Shown piece after piece: positions 52,464 to 62,908 of a stretch of 64,000 nt of DNA (within the stretch, counting starts at the first letter, position 1; each line of letters starts with the position of its first letter). The translations under genes were made by a program, and so were the position numbers. Below the pieces are notes generated by a model. The model had not been told where the DNA came from. It saw only the letters and a program-made list of their open reading frames with translations, and did not search any database. This stretch comes from Ensifer sp. USDA 6670 (GTDB lineage Bacteria > Pseudomonadota > Alphaproteobacteria > Rhizobiales > Rhizobiaceae). The stretch spans positions 186,001 to 250,000 of the forward strand of contig ATWE01000006.1 of the NCBI GenBank assembly GCA_000421085.1, written 5' to 3'.

Positions 52464-55400
52464 ATGAATTTCTCACGCTTCTTCGTCGACCGCCCGGTCT
52501 TCGCGGGCGTTCTTTCCGTGATCATCTTCGTCGCGGGCCTGATCGGCATGACCGGCCTGCCGATTTCCGAATATCCGGAAGTCGTGCCGCCGCAGATCGT
52601 CGTCAGGGCGCAATATCCGGGCGCCAACCCGGCCGTCATCGCCGAAACCGTCGCCACGCCGCTCGAAGAGCAGATCAACGGCGTCGAGGGCATGCTCTAC
52701 ATGCAGAGCCAGGCCACCGCCGATGGCCTGATGACGCTGACCGTCACCTTCGAACTCGGAACCGATCCGGACCAGGCTCAGCAGCTGGTGCAGAACCGCG
52801 TCTCGCAGGCCGAGCCGCGGCTGCCGGAAGAGGTGCGCCGGCTCGGCGTCACCACCGTCAAGAGCTCGCCCGACCTGACGCTCGTCGTGCACCTGATCTC
52901 GCCCAACGGGCAATACGACATCAACTATCTGCGCAACTATGGCGTCCTGAACGTCAAGGACCGGCTGGCGCGCGTAGAAGGCGTCGGCCAGGTGCAGATC
53001 TTCGGCGGCGGCGACTATTCCATGCGCGTCTGGATCGACCCCGAAAAGGCCGCAGAGCGCGGTCTTGCCGCGAGCGACATCGCCAATGCCGTCCGCGGGC
53101 AGAACGTCCAGGCGGCCGCCGGCGTCATCGGCGCCTCGCCTTCGGTTCCCGGCCTCGACCTGCAACTCTCAGTCAACGCTCAGGGCCGCCTCAAGACACC
53201 CGAGGATTTCGCCGACATCGTCGTCAAATCGGGCGAGAGCGGGGAGATCACGCGTCTCGGCGACGTCGCCCGTGTCGAAATGGGGGCGGCGGACTACTCG
53301 CTGCGCTCGCTTCTCGACAACAAGGCCGCCGTCGGCATGGGCGTGTTCCAGGCGCCCGGCTCGAACGCCATCCAGATCTCCGAAAACGTCCACAAGGTCA
53401 TGGCCGAGCTGAAGCTGACCATGCCTAAGGGCGTCGACTACGAGATCGTCTACGACACGACGCAGTTCGTCCGGGCATCGATCGAATCGGTCATCCACAC
53501 GCTGCTCGAAGCCATCGCGCTCGTGGTCGTCGTCGTCATCGTCTTCCTGCAGACCTGGCGCGCCTCGATCATCCCGCTCGTTGCGGTGCCCGTCTCGATC
53601 GTCGGTACCTTCGCCGTGATGTATGTCTTCGGCTTCTCGATCAATGCGCTGAGCCTCTTCGGCCTGGTGCTGGCGATCGGCATCGTCGTCGACGACGCCA
53701 TCGTGGTCGTGGAGAACGTCGAACGCAATATCTCCCAGGGTCTCTCACCGGTGCAGGCAACCTATCGCGCCATGCAGGAGGTCTCAGGGCCGATCATCGC
53801 GATCGCGCTGGTCCTCGTCGCGGTGTTCGTGCCGCTCGCCTTCATCACTGGGCTCACCGGCCAGTTCTACCGCCAGTTCGCGCTGACCATCGCGATCTCG
53901 ACGGTGATTTCCGCCCTCAATTCGCTGACGCTCTCGCCTGCGCTCGCTGCGCTTCTCCTGAAGGACCACCACGCCCCGAAGGACCGGCTGACGCGGGTCA
54001 TGGATGGGTTGTTCGGCTGGTTCTTCCGCGGCTTCAACCGCTTCTTCGGAGCGAGTTCGGAGGCCTATGGCCGCGGCGTCGGCGGCATTCTCACCCGCAA
54101 GTCGCTGGTCATGGGCGTTTATGTCGTCCTCCTCGGCGTCACATTCGTGCTCTTCCGCGCGGTGCCCGGCGGCTTCGTGCCGGCGCAGGACAAGCAATAT
54201 CTCATCGGCTTTGCGCAGCTGCCGGACGCGGCGACGCTCGACCGCTCGGAAGACGTCATCCGGCGCATGAGCGAGATCGCCCTCAAGCACCCGGGCGTCG
54301 AACACGCCATCGCCTTCCCCGGACTGTCGATCAACGGCTTCACCAACTCGTCCAATTCCGGCATCGTCTTCGTGTCGCTGAAGCCGTTCGAGGAACGTAC
54401 GACGCCCGAACTTTCGGGCGGCGCGATTGCCATGCAGTTGAACCAGGAGTTCGGGGCGATCCAGGATGCCTTCATCGCCATGTTCCCGCCGCCGCCCGTC
54501 CAGGGCCTCGGCACGACCGGCGGCTTCAAGCTGCAGATCGAGGACAGGAACGGCCTGGGCTACCGGACGCTGGACGATGCGACCAAGGCCGTCCTCGCCA
54601 AGGCGATGGCGGCACCGGAACTCGCCGGGCTCTATTCGAGCTACCAGATCAACGTGCCGCAGCTCTATGCCGACCTCGACCGCACCAAGGCGCGCCAGCT
54701 CGGCGTCGCGGTCACGGACGTGTTCGAGACGCTGCAGATCTATCTGGGCTCGCTTTACGTCAACGACTTCAACGCTTTCGGCCGCACCTACAGCGTGCGC
54801 ATCCAGGCCGATGCGAGCTATCGCAGCCACGCCGACGACATCGGCAAGCTGAAGGTGCGTTCGCAGACGGGCGAGATGATCCCGCTGTCGGCCCTGCTCA
54901 ACGTCGAGCAGACGGTCGGCGCCGAGCGGGCGATCCGCTACAACGGCTTCCTCGCCGCCGATATCAATGGCGGACCGGCACCCGGCTTCTCCTCCGGCCA
55001 GGCGCAGGCGGCCATCGAGCGGATTGCGGCCGAGACGCTGCCGCCCGGCATTTCATACGAGTGGACCGACCTGACCTATCAGCAGATCCTCGCCGGCAAC
55101 TCGGGCATCCTCGTCTTCCCGCTGGCGCTGCTGCTCGTCTATCTCGTGCTTGCGGCCCAGTATGAGAGCCTGCTGCTGCCGATCGCGATCATCCTGATCG
55201 TGCCGATGGGAATCATGGCGGCGCTGACGGGCGTCTGGCTGACCGGCGGCGACAATAACGTCTTCACCCAGATCGGCCTCATCGTCCTGGTGGGTCTGTC
55301 GGCAAAGAACGCGATCCTGATCGTCGAATTCGCCCGCGAACTGGAACTGTCCGGCAGCAATGCCGTCAGTGCGGCGATCGAGGCGAGCCGGCTCCGGCTC

Positions 55401-55649
55401 AGGCCGATCCTGATGACCTCGATGGCCTTCATCATGGGTGTCGTGCCGCTCGTCACCTCCACCGGCGCCGGCGCGGAAATGCGCTCCGCCATGGGCGTGG
55501 CGGTCTTTGCCGGCATGATCGGCGTCACGGCCTTCGGCATCTTCATGACGCCGGTCTTCTATGTGCTCATCCGCAAGCTTTCCGGCGAAAGGCCACTGAA
55601 GCACACCGGAGCGCATATCGAAGCGCCGCATCTCGCCCCCGGCGAGTAG
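52464..55649 (+). CDS. RND multidrug efflux transporter (AcrB/HAE1 family)
   Basis: Proton-driven inner-membrane pump, 1061 aa, 12 helices with two large periplasmic loops. N-terminal MNFSRFFVDRPVFAGVLSVI; the proton-relay Asp pair in GIVVDDAIVVVEN; the second relay Lys in GLSAKNAILIVEFA. The porter-domain motif PPPPVQGLGTTGGF is typical of hydrophobic-and-amphiphilic exporters. The start at 52464 follows AAGGGGGA. It probably confers export of drugs or plant phenolics, and the divergent LysR gene suggests ligand-induced expression. The substrate is unknown. A clean terminator follows. Confidence 0.95.
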   Translation: MNFSRFFVDRPVFAGVLSVIIFVAGLIGMTGLPISEYPEVVPPQIVVRAQYPGANPAVIAETVATPLEEQINGVEGMLYMQSQATADGLMTLTVTFELGTDPDQAQQLVQNRVSQAEPRLPEEVRRLGVTTVKSSPDLTLVVHLISPNGQYDINYLRNYGVLNVKDRLARVEGVGQVQIFGGGDYSMRVWIDPEKAAERGLAASDIANAVRGQNVQAAAGVIGASPSVPGLDLQLSVNAQGRLKTPEDFADIVVKSGESGEITRLGDVARVEMGAADYSLRSLLDNKAAVGMGVFQAPGSNAIQISENVHKVMAELKLTMPKGVDYEIVYDTTQFVRASIESVIHTLLEAIALVVVVVIVFLQTWRASIIPLVAVPVSIVGTFAVMYVFGFSINALSLFGLVLAIGIVVDDAIVVVENVERNISQGLSPVQATYRAMQEVSGPIIAIALVLVAVFVPLAFITGLTGQFYRQFALTIAISTVISALNSLTLSPALAALLLKDHHAPKDRLTRVMDGLFGWFFRGFNRFFGASSEAYGRGVGGILTRKSLVMGVYVVLLGVTFVLFRAVPGGFVPAQDKQYLIGFAQLPDAATLDRSEDVIRRMSEIALKHPGVEHAIAFPGLSINGFTNSSNSGIVFVSLKPFEERTTPELSGGAIAMQLNQEFGAIQDAFIAMFPPPPVQGLGTTGGFKLQIEDRNGLGYRTLDDATKAVLAKAMAAPELAGLYSSYQINVPQLYADLDRTKARQLGVAVTDVFETLQIYLGSLYVNDFNAFGRTYSVRIQADASYRSHADDIGKLKVRSQTGEMIPLSALLNVEQTVGAERAIRYNGFLAADINGGPAPGFSSGQAQAAIERIAAETLPPGISYEWTDLTYQQILAGNSGILVFPLALLLVYLVLAAQYESLLLPIAIILIVPMGIMAALTGVWLTGGDNNVFTQIGLIVLVGLSAKNAILIVEFARELELSGSNAVSAAIEASRLRLRPILMTSMAFIMGVVPLVTSTGAGAEMRSAMGVAVFAGMIGVTAFGIFMTPVFYVLIRKLSGERPLKHTGAHIEAPHLAPGE

Positions 55650-55680
55650 CCTTCCCTGCCCCCGAACGGGGTCGATGGCG

Positions 55681-55712
55681 GGCCGGACATCTGTCCGGCC
55701 CGTTCTCTTTTC
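55681..55712 (+). terminator. Intrinsic terminator of the RND operon
   Basis: GGGCCGGAC and GTCCGGCCC form a 9-bp stem with ATCT loop followed by GTTCTCTTTT, 31 bp after the stop. Confidence 0.85.
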
Positions 55713-55836
55713 CAGCCACACTGCGAACCCCGCACGGTTCATCGGACGTGACAGCGGGTGGCTGATCGGATAAACCGGCAATCTCTGTTTCCGGGCTACG
55801 GTTTATTGGCCCACCGGCTTCGCAGGCATACCCTCC

Positions 55837-57030
55837 ATGTTCCCGACCGATCCCGCCTCCAATCTCGCCGCCCTCATTCGCTGCCCCTCCGTCACACCGG
55901 CCGAGGGAGGCGCGCTTACCGCTCTTGAAGCCATGCTGGCACCGGTCGGCTTCAAGGTCGATCGCGTCGTGGCGAAGGAAGCCGGAACACCCGATATCGA
56001 AAACCTTTACGCCCGGCTCGGTAGCGACGGACCGAATCTGATGTTCGCCGGCCACACCGATGTGGTGCCGGTCGGCGACGAGGCCGCCTGGAGCCAACCG
56101 CCCTTCTCCGCCGCGATCGCCGAAGGTGAGATGTACGGACGCGGCGCCGTGGACATGAAGGGCGGCATCGCTTGTTTCGTGGCGGCGGTCGCCCGTCACA
56201 TCGAGAAGCATGGCGCCCCGAAAGGCTCGATCTCTTTCCTGATCACCGGCGACGAGGAAGGCCCGGCAATCAACGGCACGGTGAAGCTCCTCGAATGGGC
56301 GGCGGCAAGGGGCGAGCGCTGGGACGCCTGCCTTGTCGGTGAGCCGACCAATCCGGACGGCATCGGCGACATGATCAAGATCGGCAGGCGGGGGTCGCTC
56401 TCCGGCCGGATCACCGTTCATGGCGTTCAGGGCCACGCGGCCTATCCGCATCTTGCAGACAATCCGGTACGCAGCATCCTGCGGCTCGCACAGGCCCTGA
56501 TGGACCCGCCATTCGACGACGGCACCGAAAACTTCCAGCCTTCGAACCTCGAAGTCACGACCATCGATGTCGGCAATACCGCAGTAAACGTCATTCCCGC
56601 GAAGGCGAGCGCCGCCTTCAACATCCGTTTCAACGACCGCTGGACGGCCGAAAGCCTGATGGCGGAAATCGTCGCACGTCTCGACCGCGCAGCAGCCGAC
56701 AGCGCGCTGAGGCCCGGACGGGCTCCGGCCAGATACGAGATCGTCTGGAACGAGCGTCCGAGCCACGTCTTCCTGACGCGCAACAACGCGCTCATCGATT
56801 CGCTTTCGGGTGCCGTGGAGGCCGTCACCGGGCGGCAGCCGCAGCTGTCGACCACCGGCGGCACATCGGACGCGCGCTTCATCAAGGACTATTGCCCGGT
56901 CGTCGAATTCGGCCTCGTCGGCAAGACCATGCACATGGTCGACGAACGGGTCGCCCTCGCCGATCTCGAAACCCTGACCGGGATCTACGAAACCTTCATC
57001 GCCCGCTGGTTCGGTCATGCCGCTGCTTGA
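55837..57030 (+). CDS. dapE: Succinyl-diaminopimelate desuccinylase DapE
   Basis: A zinc-dependent M20 amidohydrolase of 397 aa that releases succinate from N-succinyl-LL-diaminopimelate. Metal ligands are recognisable in [12 protein letters not shown] (His), [10 protein letters not shown] (Asp), TGDEEGPA (Glu) and the C-terminal MHMVDER (His). The dimerisation lid contains [20 protein letters not shown]. Length matches the family. It overlaps the next gene by 14 bp and acts in the same pathway as dapD at 45 kb. Confidence 0.95.
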   Translation: MFPTDPASNLAALIRCPSVTPAEGGALTALEAMLAPVGFKVDRVVAKEAGTPDIENLYARLGSDGPNLMFAGHTDVVPVGDEAAWSQPPFSAAIAEGEMYGRGAVDMKGGIACFVAAVARHIEKHGAPKGSISFLITGDEEGPAINGTVKLLEWAAARGERWDACLVGEPTNPDGIGDMIKIGRRGSLSGRITVHGVQGHAAYPHLADNPVRSILRLAQALMDPPFDDGTENFQPSNLEVTTIDVGNTAVNVIPAKASAAFNIRFNDRWTAESLMAEIVARLDRAAADSALRPGRAPARYEIVWNERPSHVFLTRNNALIDSLSGAVEAVTGRQPQLSTTGGTSDARFIKDYCPVVEFGLVGKTMHMVDERVALADLETLTGIYETFIARWFGHAAA

Positions 57031-57613
57031 GGAAGTCCTTGTCTATATCAAGGGGCTGTGGCTGCTGATCCAGGGCAACCACGAAGGCTATCGCTGGCTG
57101 GACATCAGCGAGAGCGGATTGTGGCGCTCCTTCACCGCGATCCTCTGGACGCTGCCGGCGCTGGCCGTGGGCTGGGCCTCGTGGCGCCTCTATTATCTCT
57201 CGGTGATGCCGACCGGCACGACAGTCGGCATCGGCTTCTTCGGGAAGCTTCTCGTCGTCGATCTCGTGAGCTGGCTGCTGCCGGTCGTGCTGATCGCCGT
57301 CCTCTCGCGCCCGCTCGGCTTTTCCGTCCTGGTGGTGCCGGTAATCGTCACGACCAATTGGCTCCAGGTCCCGCTGACCTATGCCATGGCGGTACCGGCC
57401 GCGTTGCTGCTGGTTATACCCGGCAGCGCCGGGATGGCAGCCCTGCTGTGGCTTCTGCTGCTCGTCGCCAGCTCCGCTTTGCTCTTCCGCCTTTTGCGGA
57501 CCGTTACCGCCAAGCAGAATCTGCTCGCCGCCGCCCTTGCCGCAATCTTTCTGCTGTCACCGCTGATGATCATGCAGTTCCTGCAGCGCCTGCTCGGCCT
57601 GATGCCGGGCTGA
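57017..57613 (+). CDS. Uncharacterised polytopic membrane protein
   Basis: A 198-residue membrane protein with about five hydrophobic segments ([58 protein letters not shown]; and others). No named family is recognised. Its ATG lies inside the end of dapE (14-bp overlap), so it is probably translationally coupled to it. A similar coupled membrane gene after dapE is, as far as I recall, usual in rhizobia. It might concern cell-envelope precursor metabolism, but this is speculation. Confidence 0.75.
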   Translation: MPLLEEVLVYIKGLWLLIQGNHEGYRWLDISESGLWRSFTAILWTLPALAVGWASWRLYYLSVMPTGTTVGIGFFGKLLVVDLVSWLLPVVLIAVLSRPLGFSVLVVPVIVTTNWLQVPLTYAMAVPAALLLVIPGSAGMAALLWLLLLVASSALLFRLLRTVTAKQNLLAAALAAIFLLSPLMIMQFLQRLLGLMPG

Positions 57614-57632
57614 ACGGCGGCATTGGTGAAAG

Positions 57633-57806
57633 CCCCTTATCCGCCTGCCGGCACCTTCTCCCCATATGATGGGGAGAAGGGACAAGCGGCACGCTCTTCG
57701 CGCTTCCTGCAGCCGCTTGCGTGAAAGGTGAATCGAGCGAGCGCCGCGAGTCTCCTTGGCCCGGCGTGCGGGGAGAAGGTGGCCGGCAGGCCGGATGAGG
57801 GGCTGG
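57633..57806. repeat. RIME-type intergenic repeat
   Basis: GCCGGCACCTTCTCCCCATA opposite GGGGAGAAGG, a middle palindrome around GCAGCCGCTTGCG, and a far edge GTGCGGGGAGAAGGTGGCCG with GGATGAGGGGCTGG. It is the longest RIME copy in the window, located between the convergent membrane-protein gene and truA. Confidence 0.75.
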
Positions 57807-57816
57807 TGTGGCCAGC

Positions 57817-58560
57817 CTAGTAATCCACCCGCATGAAATAAAGGCCATCCGGCGGGGCGACAGGGCCGCAGGCCTTGCGGTCCCGCGCTTCGAGTGCCTC
57901 CTGCAGGTCGTCCGGCGTCCATTTGCCCTCGCCCACGAGCTTCAGGGAGCCTGCGAAGGAACGGATCTGATTGTGGAGAAAGCTTTGCGCCGTGGCGCGG
58001 ATTTCGATGAGCTCGCCCGCACGGGTCACGTCCAGCCGGTCGAGCGTGCGCAACGGGCTCGTCGCCTGGCAATGGGCCGAACGGAAGGTGGTGAAATCGT
58101 GATGGCCGACGAGGCGCTGCGCCGCCTCGTGCATGGCGTCGTGATCGAGCGGCTTCGGCACCCACCAGGCGCGCCGCGCCTCCAGCGCCAGCGGCGACCG
58201 GCGGGAAATGATCCGATAGAGATAATGCCGGCGGATGGCTGAGAAACGGGCGTCGAAATCGCCGGGCACTTCCGCCACATCGAGGATCGAGACCCGCTCG
58301 CCGGCAAGCGCCAGATGCGCGTTGAGGGCGTTTTGCAGCGTGTACGACTTCCACTCGCGCGTGAGATCGAGATGCGCCACCTGCCCCCTGGCGTGAACGC
58401 CCGAATCGGTGCGCCCGGCGCCGCGGATCGAGACCGTCTCCCGGGTGAGTGAAAGGACCGCCTTCTCGATCGCACCCTGGACCGAGGGACCGTTGTCCTG
58501 CCTCTGCCAGCCGACGTAATCGGAACCGTCATATTCGACGGTCAGGCGATAGCGGGGCAT
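57817..58560 (-). CDS. truA: tRNA pseudouridine(38-40) synthase TruA
   Basis: Converts U38-U40 in the anticodon arm of tRNAs to pseudouridine, 247 aa. N-terminal [20 protein letters not shown]; catalytic Asp in [32 protein letters not shown]; and [20 protein letters not shown] near the end. Length and motifs are canonical. Its ATG shares one base with the stop of fmt, indicating translational coupling in a fmt-truA operon. Confidence 0.96.
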   Translation of the reverse strand: MPRYRLTVEYDGSDYVGWQRQDNGPSVQGAIEKAVLSLTRETVSIRGAGRTDSGVHARGQVAHLDLTREWKSYTLQNALNAHLALAGERVSILDVAEVPGDFDARFSAIRRHYLYRIISRRSPLALEARRAWWVPKPLDHDAMHEAAQRLVGHHDFTTFRSAHCQATSPLRTLDRLDVTRAGELIEIRATAQSFLHNQIRSFAGSLKLVGEGKWTPDDLQEALEARDRKACGPVAPPDGLYFMRVDY

Positions 58561-59495
58561 CAGGATATCCTCGCGCCGGCAGCGATGGGCGTGCCGCGCA
58601 GGAAATCGGCCGCGGCGAGCGCTTTGCCGCCCGCGCGCTGCAATCTCGTCAGCCGCACCGCGCCCTCTCCGCAACCGATGCCGAGAGTACTATCGAGCAC
58701 TTCTCCGGGAGCACCTTCCCCTTCCGACATCTCGGAGCCCAGCACCTTGACGCGTTCGCGACGGCCGGCAATGTCGAGTTCGAACCAGGCGCCGGGAAAG
58801 GGCGAGAGGCCGCGGATATGGTTGTGCACCTCGGCCGCGGGCCGGGCAAAATCGATCCGGGTCTCTTCCTTCGATATCTTGGCGGCATAAGCGACGCCCT
58901 CTTGCGCCTGCGGCGCGAGCGGGAGCTCATCGGCCTCGAGCCGGGCCATGGCCTCCGTTATCAACACCGCTCCAACCTGCATCAGCCGGTCGTGCAATTC
59001 GCCGGCCGTCATCGTCTCATCGATCGGAACCGACTGCGCGAGGGCGACGGGGCCGGTATCGAGCCCCTTGTCCATTTTCATCACCATCATGCCGGTTTCG
59101 CGGTCGCCCGCCATGATCGCCCGCTGGATCGGCGCCGCGCCCCGCCAGCGCGGCAGAAGCGAGGCATGGCCGTTATAGCAGCCGTAGCGGGTGCCGGAGA
59201 GTATTTCCTCCGGCAGCAGCAGCCCGTAGGCGACGACGACCGCCACGTCCGCATCGAAGTCCCGAAAGGTCTTGCGGTCCGCGGCATCCTTGAAATTGAC
59301 GGGCGTCAGCACCGGACTGCCGAGACGCTCGGCAGCCTGATGCACGGGGGACTTTTGCAGCTCGAGACCGCGCCGGCCGGCCGGCCGCGGCGGCTGCGTA
59401 TAGACGGCGGCGATCTCGTGACCCGCCCCGGCGAGCGCCAGGAGCGTCGGCACGGAAAATTCCGGTGTGCCCATGAAGATGATGCGAAGCGGCAA
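58560..59495 (-). CDS. fmt: Methionyl-tRNA formyltransferase
   Basis: Formylates initiator Met-tRNA with 10-formyl-THF, 311 aa. N-terminal [18 protein letters not shown]; catalytic Asn and His in [20 protein letters not shown]; formyl-THF loop [14 protein letters not shown]-terminal tRNA-binding domain LRGTPIAAG. The most likely start is TTG at 59495, which has GGAGG seven bases upstream and gives the family's usual [13 protein letters not shown] beginning; no ATG is suitably placed. Together with def, encoded 190 bp upstream, it forms the formyl-methionine cycle. Confidence 0.95.
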   Translation of the reverse strand: MPLRIIFMGTPEFSVPTLLALAGAGHEIAAVYTQPPRPAGRRGLELQKSPVHQAAERLGSPVLTPVNFKDAADRKTFRDFDADVAVVVAYGLLLPEEILSGTRYGCYNGHASLLPRWRGAAPIQRAIMAGDRETGMMVMKMDKGLDTGPVALAQSVPIDETMTAGELHDRLMQVGAVLITEAMARLEADELPLAPQAQEGVAYAAKISKEETRIDFARPAAEVHNHIRGLSPFPGAWFELDIAGRRERVKVLGSEMSEGEGAPGEVLDSTLGIGCGEGAVRLTRLQRAGGKALAAADFLRGTPIAAGARIS

Positions 59496-59564
59496 GTGGC
59501 GGCCTCCGTCTCTTTCGAATGCCCGTGAGCGGCCGGCGGCTCCAGCTTGAATGCGGCCGCGACG

Positions 59565-59682
59565 CTGGATCACGATGTTTTTAGGTCGGGTCGACCTAAG
59601 AACATGAGCGTGATCGATTCCAATAAGTTAGAGCGGGATGTGGGCGGAAAACCGCACACAGTTTTCCTCATCCCGCTCTAGG
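59565..59682. repeat. Mosaic repeat between fmt and def
   Basis: Near-copy of 28294-28405: CTGGATCACGATGTTTTTAG, a dyad TTAGGTCGGGTCGACCTAA, then GAGCGGGATGTGGGCGGAAA and CCTCATCCCGCTCTAGG. It ends 3 bp from the def stop, so it may form the def 3' end. Confidence 0.75.
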
Positions 59683-59684
59683 GA

Positions 59685-60209
59685 TCAGATCGCCTTTGCG
59701 CCGCGCGTCTTGGCCGCCTTGGTGAACCTGCGAATCACCATATCGCGCTTGAGCTTGGAGATGTAATCGATGAACAGGACGCCGTTCAGATGGTCGATCT
59801 CGTGCTGCAGGCAGGTAGCGAGCAGGCCCTCGGCCTCGACCGCCTGTTCCTTGCCCTCGCGGTCGACATACTCGACCGTGATCGCGGCGGGTCGCTCTAC
59901 CTCGGCGTAATAGTCGGGGATCGAAAGACAGCCTTCCTCATAGACGGAACGCTCCTCGGACGAGTGGACGACCTTCGGATTGATGAAGACGAGCGGCTGT
60001 TTCTCCTCTCCTTCCTTCGTCACATCGAGAACCAGGAGGCGCTTCGGCACGCCGATCTGTATCGCGGCGAGACCGATGCCCGGCGCGTCGTACATGGTTT
60101 CCAGCATATCGTCGGCGAGCCGGCGAATATCGGCGTCAATGGTCTCCACCGGTGTCGACACCTGGCGCAGAACCGGATCGGGAAGAATGATGAGCGGCTT
60201 GATCGTCAT
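59685..60209 (-). CDS. def: Peptide deformylase
   Basis: An Fe/Zn enzyme that removes the N-formyl group from nascent proteins, 174 aa. The three signature motifs are [10 protein letters not shown] (I), [14 protein letters not shown] (II, metal Cys) and [14 protein letters not shown] (III, HExxH-type metal site). The start [15 protein letters not shown] at 60209 is that of the rhizobial family; further in-frame starts upstream lack support. A mosaic repeat separates it from fmt on the same strand. Confidence 0.96.
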   Translation of the reverse strand: MTIKPLIILPDPVLRQVSTPVETIDADIRRLADDMLETMYDAPGIGLAAIQIGVPKRLLVLDVTKEGEEKQPLVFINPKVVHSSEERSVYEEGCLSIPDYYAEVERPAAITVEYVDREGKEQAVEAEGLLATCLQHEIDHLNGVLFIDYISKLKRDMVIRRFTKAAKTRGAKAI

Positions 60210-60357
60210 GTCGATCCCCATAGCCGATCTTTCCGTCCACGCGCAAGAAAATTGCCATTGAGAAACCGTGGCGCGCCAAACGGGAACGACCGGGGAGCGG
60301 AAATGTATGTTCTCGTTTTGATCTGGTTTTCGCATGCGAATCTGTTAGTCTGCGGCC

Positions 60358-61563
60358 ATGGAGCCCATCCCCTTTTCCTTCGATCAGCCGCTGTTCCTCA
60401 TCGGCGCCCTGCCCGTCACGGCCGGCCACCTCGTCACAGCCGCTGCCCTCCTCGTGGTGCTGTTCTCCGCCATCATGGTGCGGCGCGCCCGTTCGGCTCG
60501 CGCGGCCGACCGTGAAGAGCAAATGTCGGCCCTCATCGCAGCGCAGACGGAGATGCAGGGACGCATCTCGGCCATGACCGAGGTGTTGGGCGCCCGGCAG
60601 GCGGAACTGAACCAGTCGCTCAGCCAGCGGATCGACGGAATGACGCATCGCATCGGCGCCTCGATCAGCGAGCAGACAAAGGCAACGCACGAAAATCTGC
60701 GGCGGCTCCAGGAGCGGCTTGCGGTGATCGACACCGCCCAGAACAACATCCAGTCGCTTGCCAAGGACATGGCCGGGCTGCAGAGCATCCTCGCCAACAA
60801 GCAGACGCGCGGCGCCTTCGGACAGTCGCGCATGGAGGCGATCGTCGCGGACGGCCTGCCGATGGGCGCCTTCGCCTTCCAGGCGACGCTTTCCAACGGC
60901 GCCCGGCCGGACTGCACCATCCGCATGCCGAACGGCCAGCCGCCGCTGGTCATCGATGCGAAATTTCCGCTCGAAGCCTGGAATTCCATGAGGGACGCGG
61001 CGAGCGCTGAACGGCGGCAACAGGCCGCGCAGGCCTTCCGCCGCGACATGGAGGTTCATATCCGCGATATCTCCAGTAAATATCTGCTACCGGGCGAGAC
61101 GCAGGATACGGCCTTCCTCTTCGTTCCCTCCGAATCGATCTTCGCCGAAATCCACGAGCATTTCGAAGCGGTCGTCCAGAAGGCGCACCGCCAGCGGATC
61201 GTCATCGTCTCGCCGTCGCTCCTGCTCCTCTCGATCCAGGTGATCCAGGCGATCCTGAAAGACGCCCGCATGCGTGAGCAAGCCCACCTAATACAGGGCG
61301 AAGTCGTACGGCTGATGGAAGACCTCTCGCGTCTCGACGAGCGCGTACGCAAGCTCCAGGGCCATTTCGCCATGACCCAGAAGGATGTCGAGGACATCCT
61401 GATCTCCTCGGACAAGCTGACCCGTCGGGGCGCCAAGATCGAGGCGCTCGAGCTGCAGGCCGAGGCCGATCCGAGACAGGGCGAAAAGCCGGGTGAGGGC
61501 AGCGGGCGCCCGATGGACGGGCGCATGGGGCAATTGAAGCTGAGAGTGGTTGACGAGGACTGA
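60358..61563 (+). CDS. rmuC: DNA recombination protein RmuC
   Basis: A RmuC-family protein of 401 aa. An N-terminal membrane helix (LFLIGALPVTAGHLVTAAAL onward) is followed by a long coiled coil (about 50-150; HENLRRLQERLAVIDTAQNN). The PD-(D/E)XK-like RmuC core follows (FAFQATLSNGARPDCTIRMP, VIDAKFPLEAWNSM, FLFVPSESIFAEIHE, IVSPSLLLLSIQVIQAILKD). RmuC limits DNA inversions at short inverted repeats in E. coli. It is divergent from def, with about 150 bp between. Confidence 0.93.
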   Translation: MEPIPFSFDQPLFLIGALPVTAGHLVTAAALLVVLFSAIMVRRARSARAADREEQMSALIAAQTEMQGRISAMTEVLGARQAELNQSLSQRIDGMTHRIGASISEQTKATHENLRRLQERLAVIDTAQNNIQSLAKDMAGLQSILANKQTRGAFGQSRMEAIVADGLPMGAFAFQATLSNGARPDCTIRMPNGQPPLVIDAKFPLEAWNSMRDAASAERRQQAAQAFRRDMEVHIRDISSKYLLPGETQDTAFLFVPSESIFAEIHEHFEAVVQKAHRQRIVIVSPSLLLLSIQVIQAILKDARMREQAHLIQGEVVRLMEDLSRLDERVRKLQGHFAMTQKDVEDILISSDKLTRRGAKIEALELQAEADPRQGEKPGEGSGRPMDGRMGQLKLRVVDED

Positions 61564-61664
61564 CGGCGTCGGGCACTCTCCGGCAAATTCGTGTCGCCCA
61601 AAACCGCAACGGCTTTGGGATGACGACAGGCGAAAAACAAAGCAAGCCGACGGGACGCCTCCAC

Positions 61665-62564
61665 ATGATCACTGTTTTTGGGTCCATCAACATGGACCTG
61701 ATCGCTACCACCGCACGCCTTCCCAAGCCCGGCGAGACTGTTGCCGGAACGGACTTTTCCACTGCGGCGGGCGGCAAGGGCGCAAACCAGGCGCTCGCGG
61801 CGCGCCGCGCCGGCGCCTCGGTGCGCATGGCAGGTGCCGTCGGCTCCGACGCGTTTGCCGAGGGCGCGCTGGCGCTGCTCAAGGAGGCCGGCACCGATCT
61901 CGATCTGACGAAGACCGTCGGCGAGCCGACCGGCACGGCACATATCATCGTCGGCGGCGACGGCGAGAACGTCATCGTCGTGGTCGCCAGCGCCAATGCG
62001 CGCGTGAGCGAGGACGACGCCGCGAGCGCTGTTGCGCAAATGTCGGCCGGCGACACGCTGATGCTGCAGCTCGAAATTCCCGCCGCCTCTGTGGAAAAAG
62101 CCTTGTCCGAAGCAAAACGGCGGGGCGTCCGATCGATCATCAACATCGCGCCGCTGACGCCGGATGCGGCCCGCCTCGGCCGCATGGCCGATATCGTCAT
62201 CGCCAACGAGACCGAGTTCGAGCTCCTCGCCGGCAAAGCCGGCATCGCCGGCGCCGAGCGGGAAGAGGCTATGAAAGGGCTGCACGCCGAGACCCGACAG
62301 ACCGTGATCGTAACGCTCGGGGCTGAGGGCGTGGCGGCAGTTCACGAAGGCGAACTCCATCGCGCGAAAGGGCTCACGATCGAGCCCGTCGACACGGTCG
62401 GTGCCGGAGATACGTTCTGCGGCTATCTGGCCGCCGGCCTCGATGCCGGTCTCGCATTCTCCGAGGCGCTCCGCCGCGCCGCGGTTGCGGGATCGCTCGC
62501 CTGCCTCAAGCCCGGCGCGCAGCCATCGATACCGCTTGCAGCCGAAGTCGCCACCCGGCTGTAG
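61665..62564 (+). CDS. rbsK: Ribokinase
   Basis: A PfkB-family sugar kinase of 299 aa that phosphorylates ribose at O5. N-terminal ITVFGSINMDLIATTARLPK; substrate loop TAAGGKGANQALAARRAGAS; ATP and anion-hole motif DTVGAGDTFCGYLAAGLDAG with the catalytic base Asp. The start at 61665 begins directly at the conserved strand; an in-frame ATG at 61620 would add 15 residues. No ribose transporter or RbsD is adjacent, but it is an isolated gene with the usual family length. Confidence 0.9.
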   Translation: MITVFGSINMDLIATTARLPKPGETVAGTDFSTAAGGKGANQALAARRAGASVRMAGAVGSDAFAEGALALLKEAGTDLDLTKTVGEPTGTAHIIVGGDGENVIVVVASANARVSEDDAASAVAQMSAGDTLMLQLEIPAASVEKALSEAKRRGVRSIINIAPLTPDAARLGRMADIVIANETEFELLAGKAGIAGAEREEAMKGLHAETRQTVIVTLGAEGVAAVHEGELHRAKGLTIEPVDTVGAGDTFCGYLAAGLDAGLAFSEALRRAAVAGSLACLKPGAQPSIPLAAEVATRL

Positions 62565-62565
62565 A

Positions 62566-62656
62566 GCACTTTCAGGAAAAGTGTGTAGCGGTTCTCCGTC
62601 CGGAAGTGCGCAGTTTCTCGGAGTGGTTCAGTGTTTCAACATTGAAACGCGCTAGA
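62566..62656. repeat. Intergenic palindromic mosaic repeat
   Basis: GAGCACTTTCAGGAAAAGTG, GCGGTTCTCCGTCCGGAAGT and GTTTCAACATTGAAACGCGC, the same modules as 35641-35735. The remainder of the 344-bp gap up to 62908 shows no gene and must contain the chemoreceptor promoter. Confidence 0.65.
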
Positions 62657-62908
62657 CGACGGAGAGATAAGCGTCCGCCATCAACGCTGACGCGCAAATC
62701 CTGCCGCTTGAACCCGGAATCAGCTTCGGCGTTGGCCGTATTTTAATCTTTGATCGTCTAATCAGGTCAGCGAGAAGGCCAACTCCGCTTCGGCCGCTCC
62801 TCCATGCCGGTCGGCATCTGGCGCTCCATGAGGGAGCTTCACCCACAGTTCCGAATATGTCGCGCCGCGGGCTCAACACCTGCGGACCTCTCAGTGCGTG
62901 AGGATTTC

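Noticed and set aside
61665..62564. frcK, the kinase gene of the fructose locus
   Set aside because: It is at the other end of the window, has ribokinase motifs and length, and is not linked to the frc genes.
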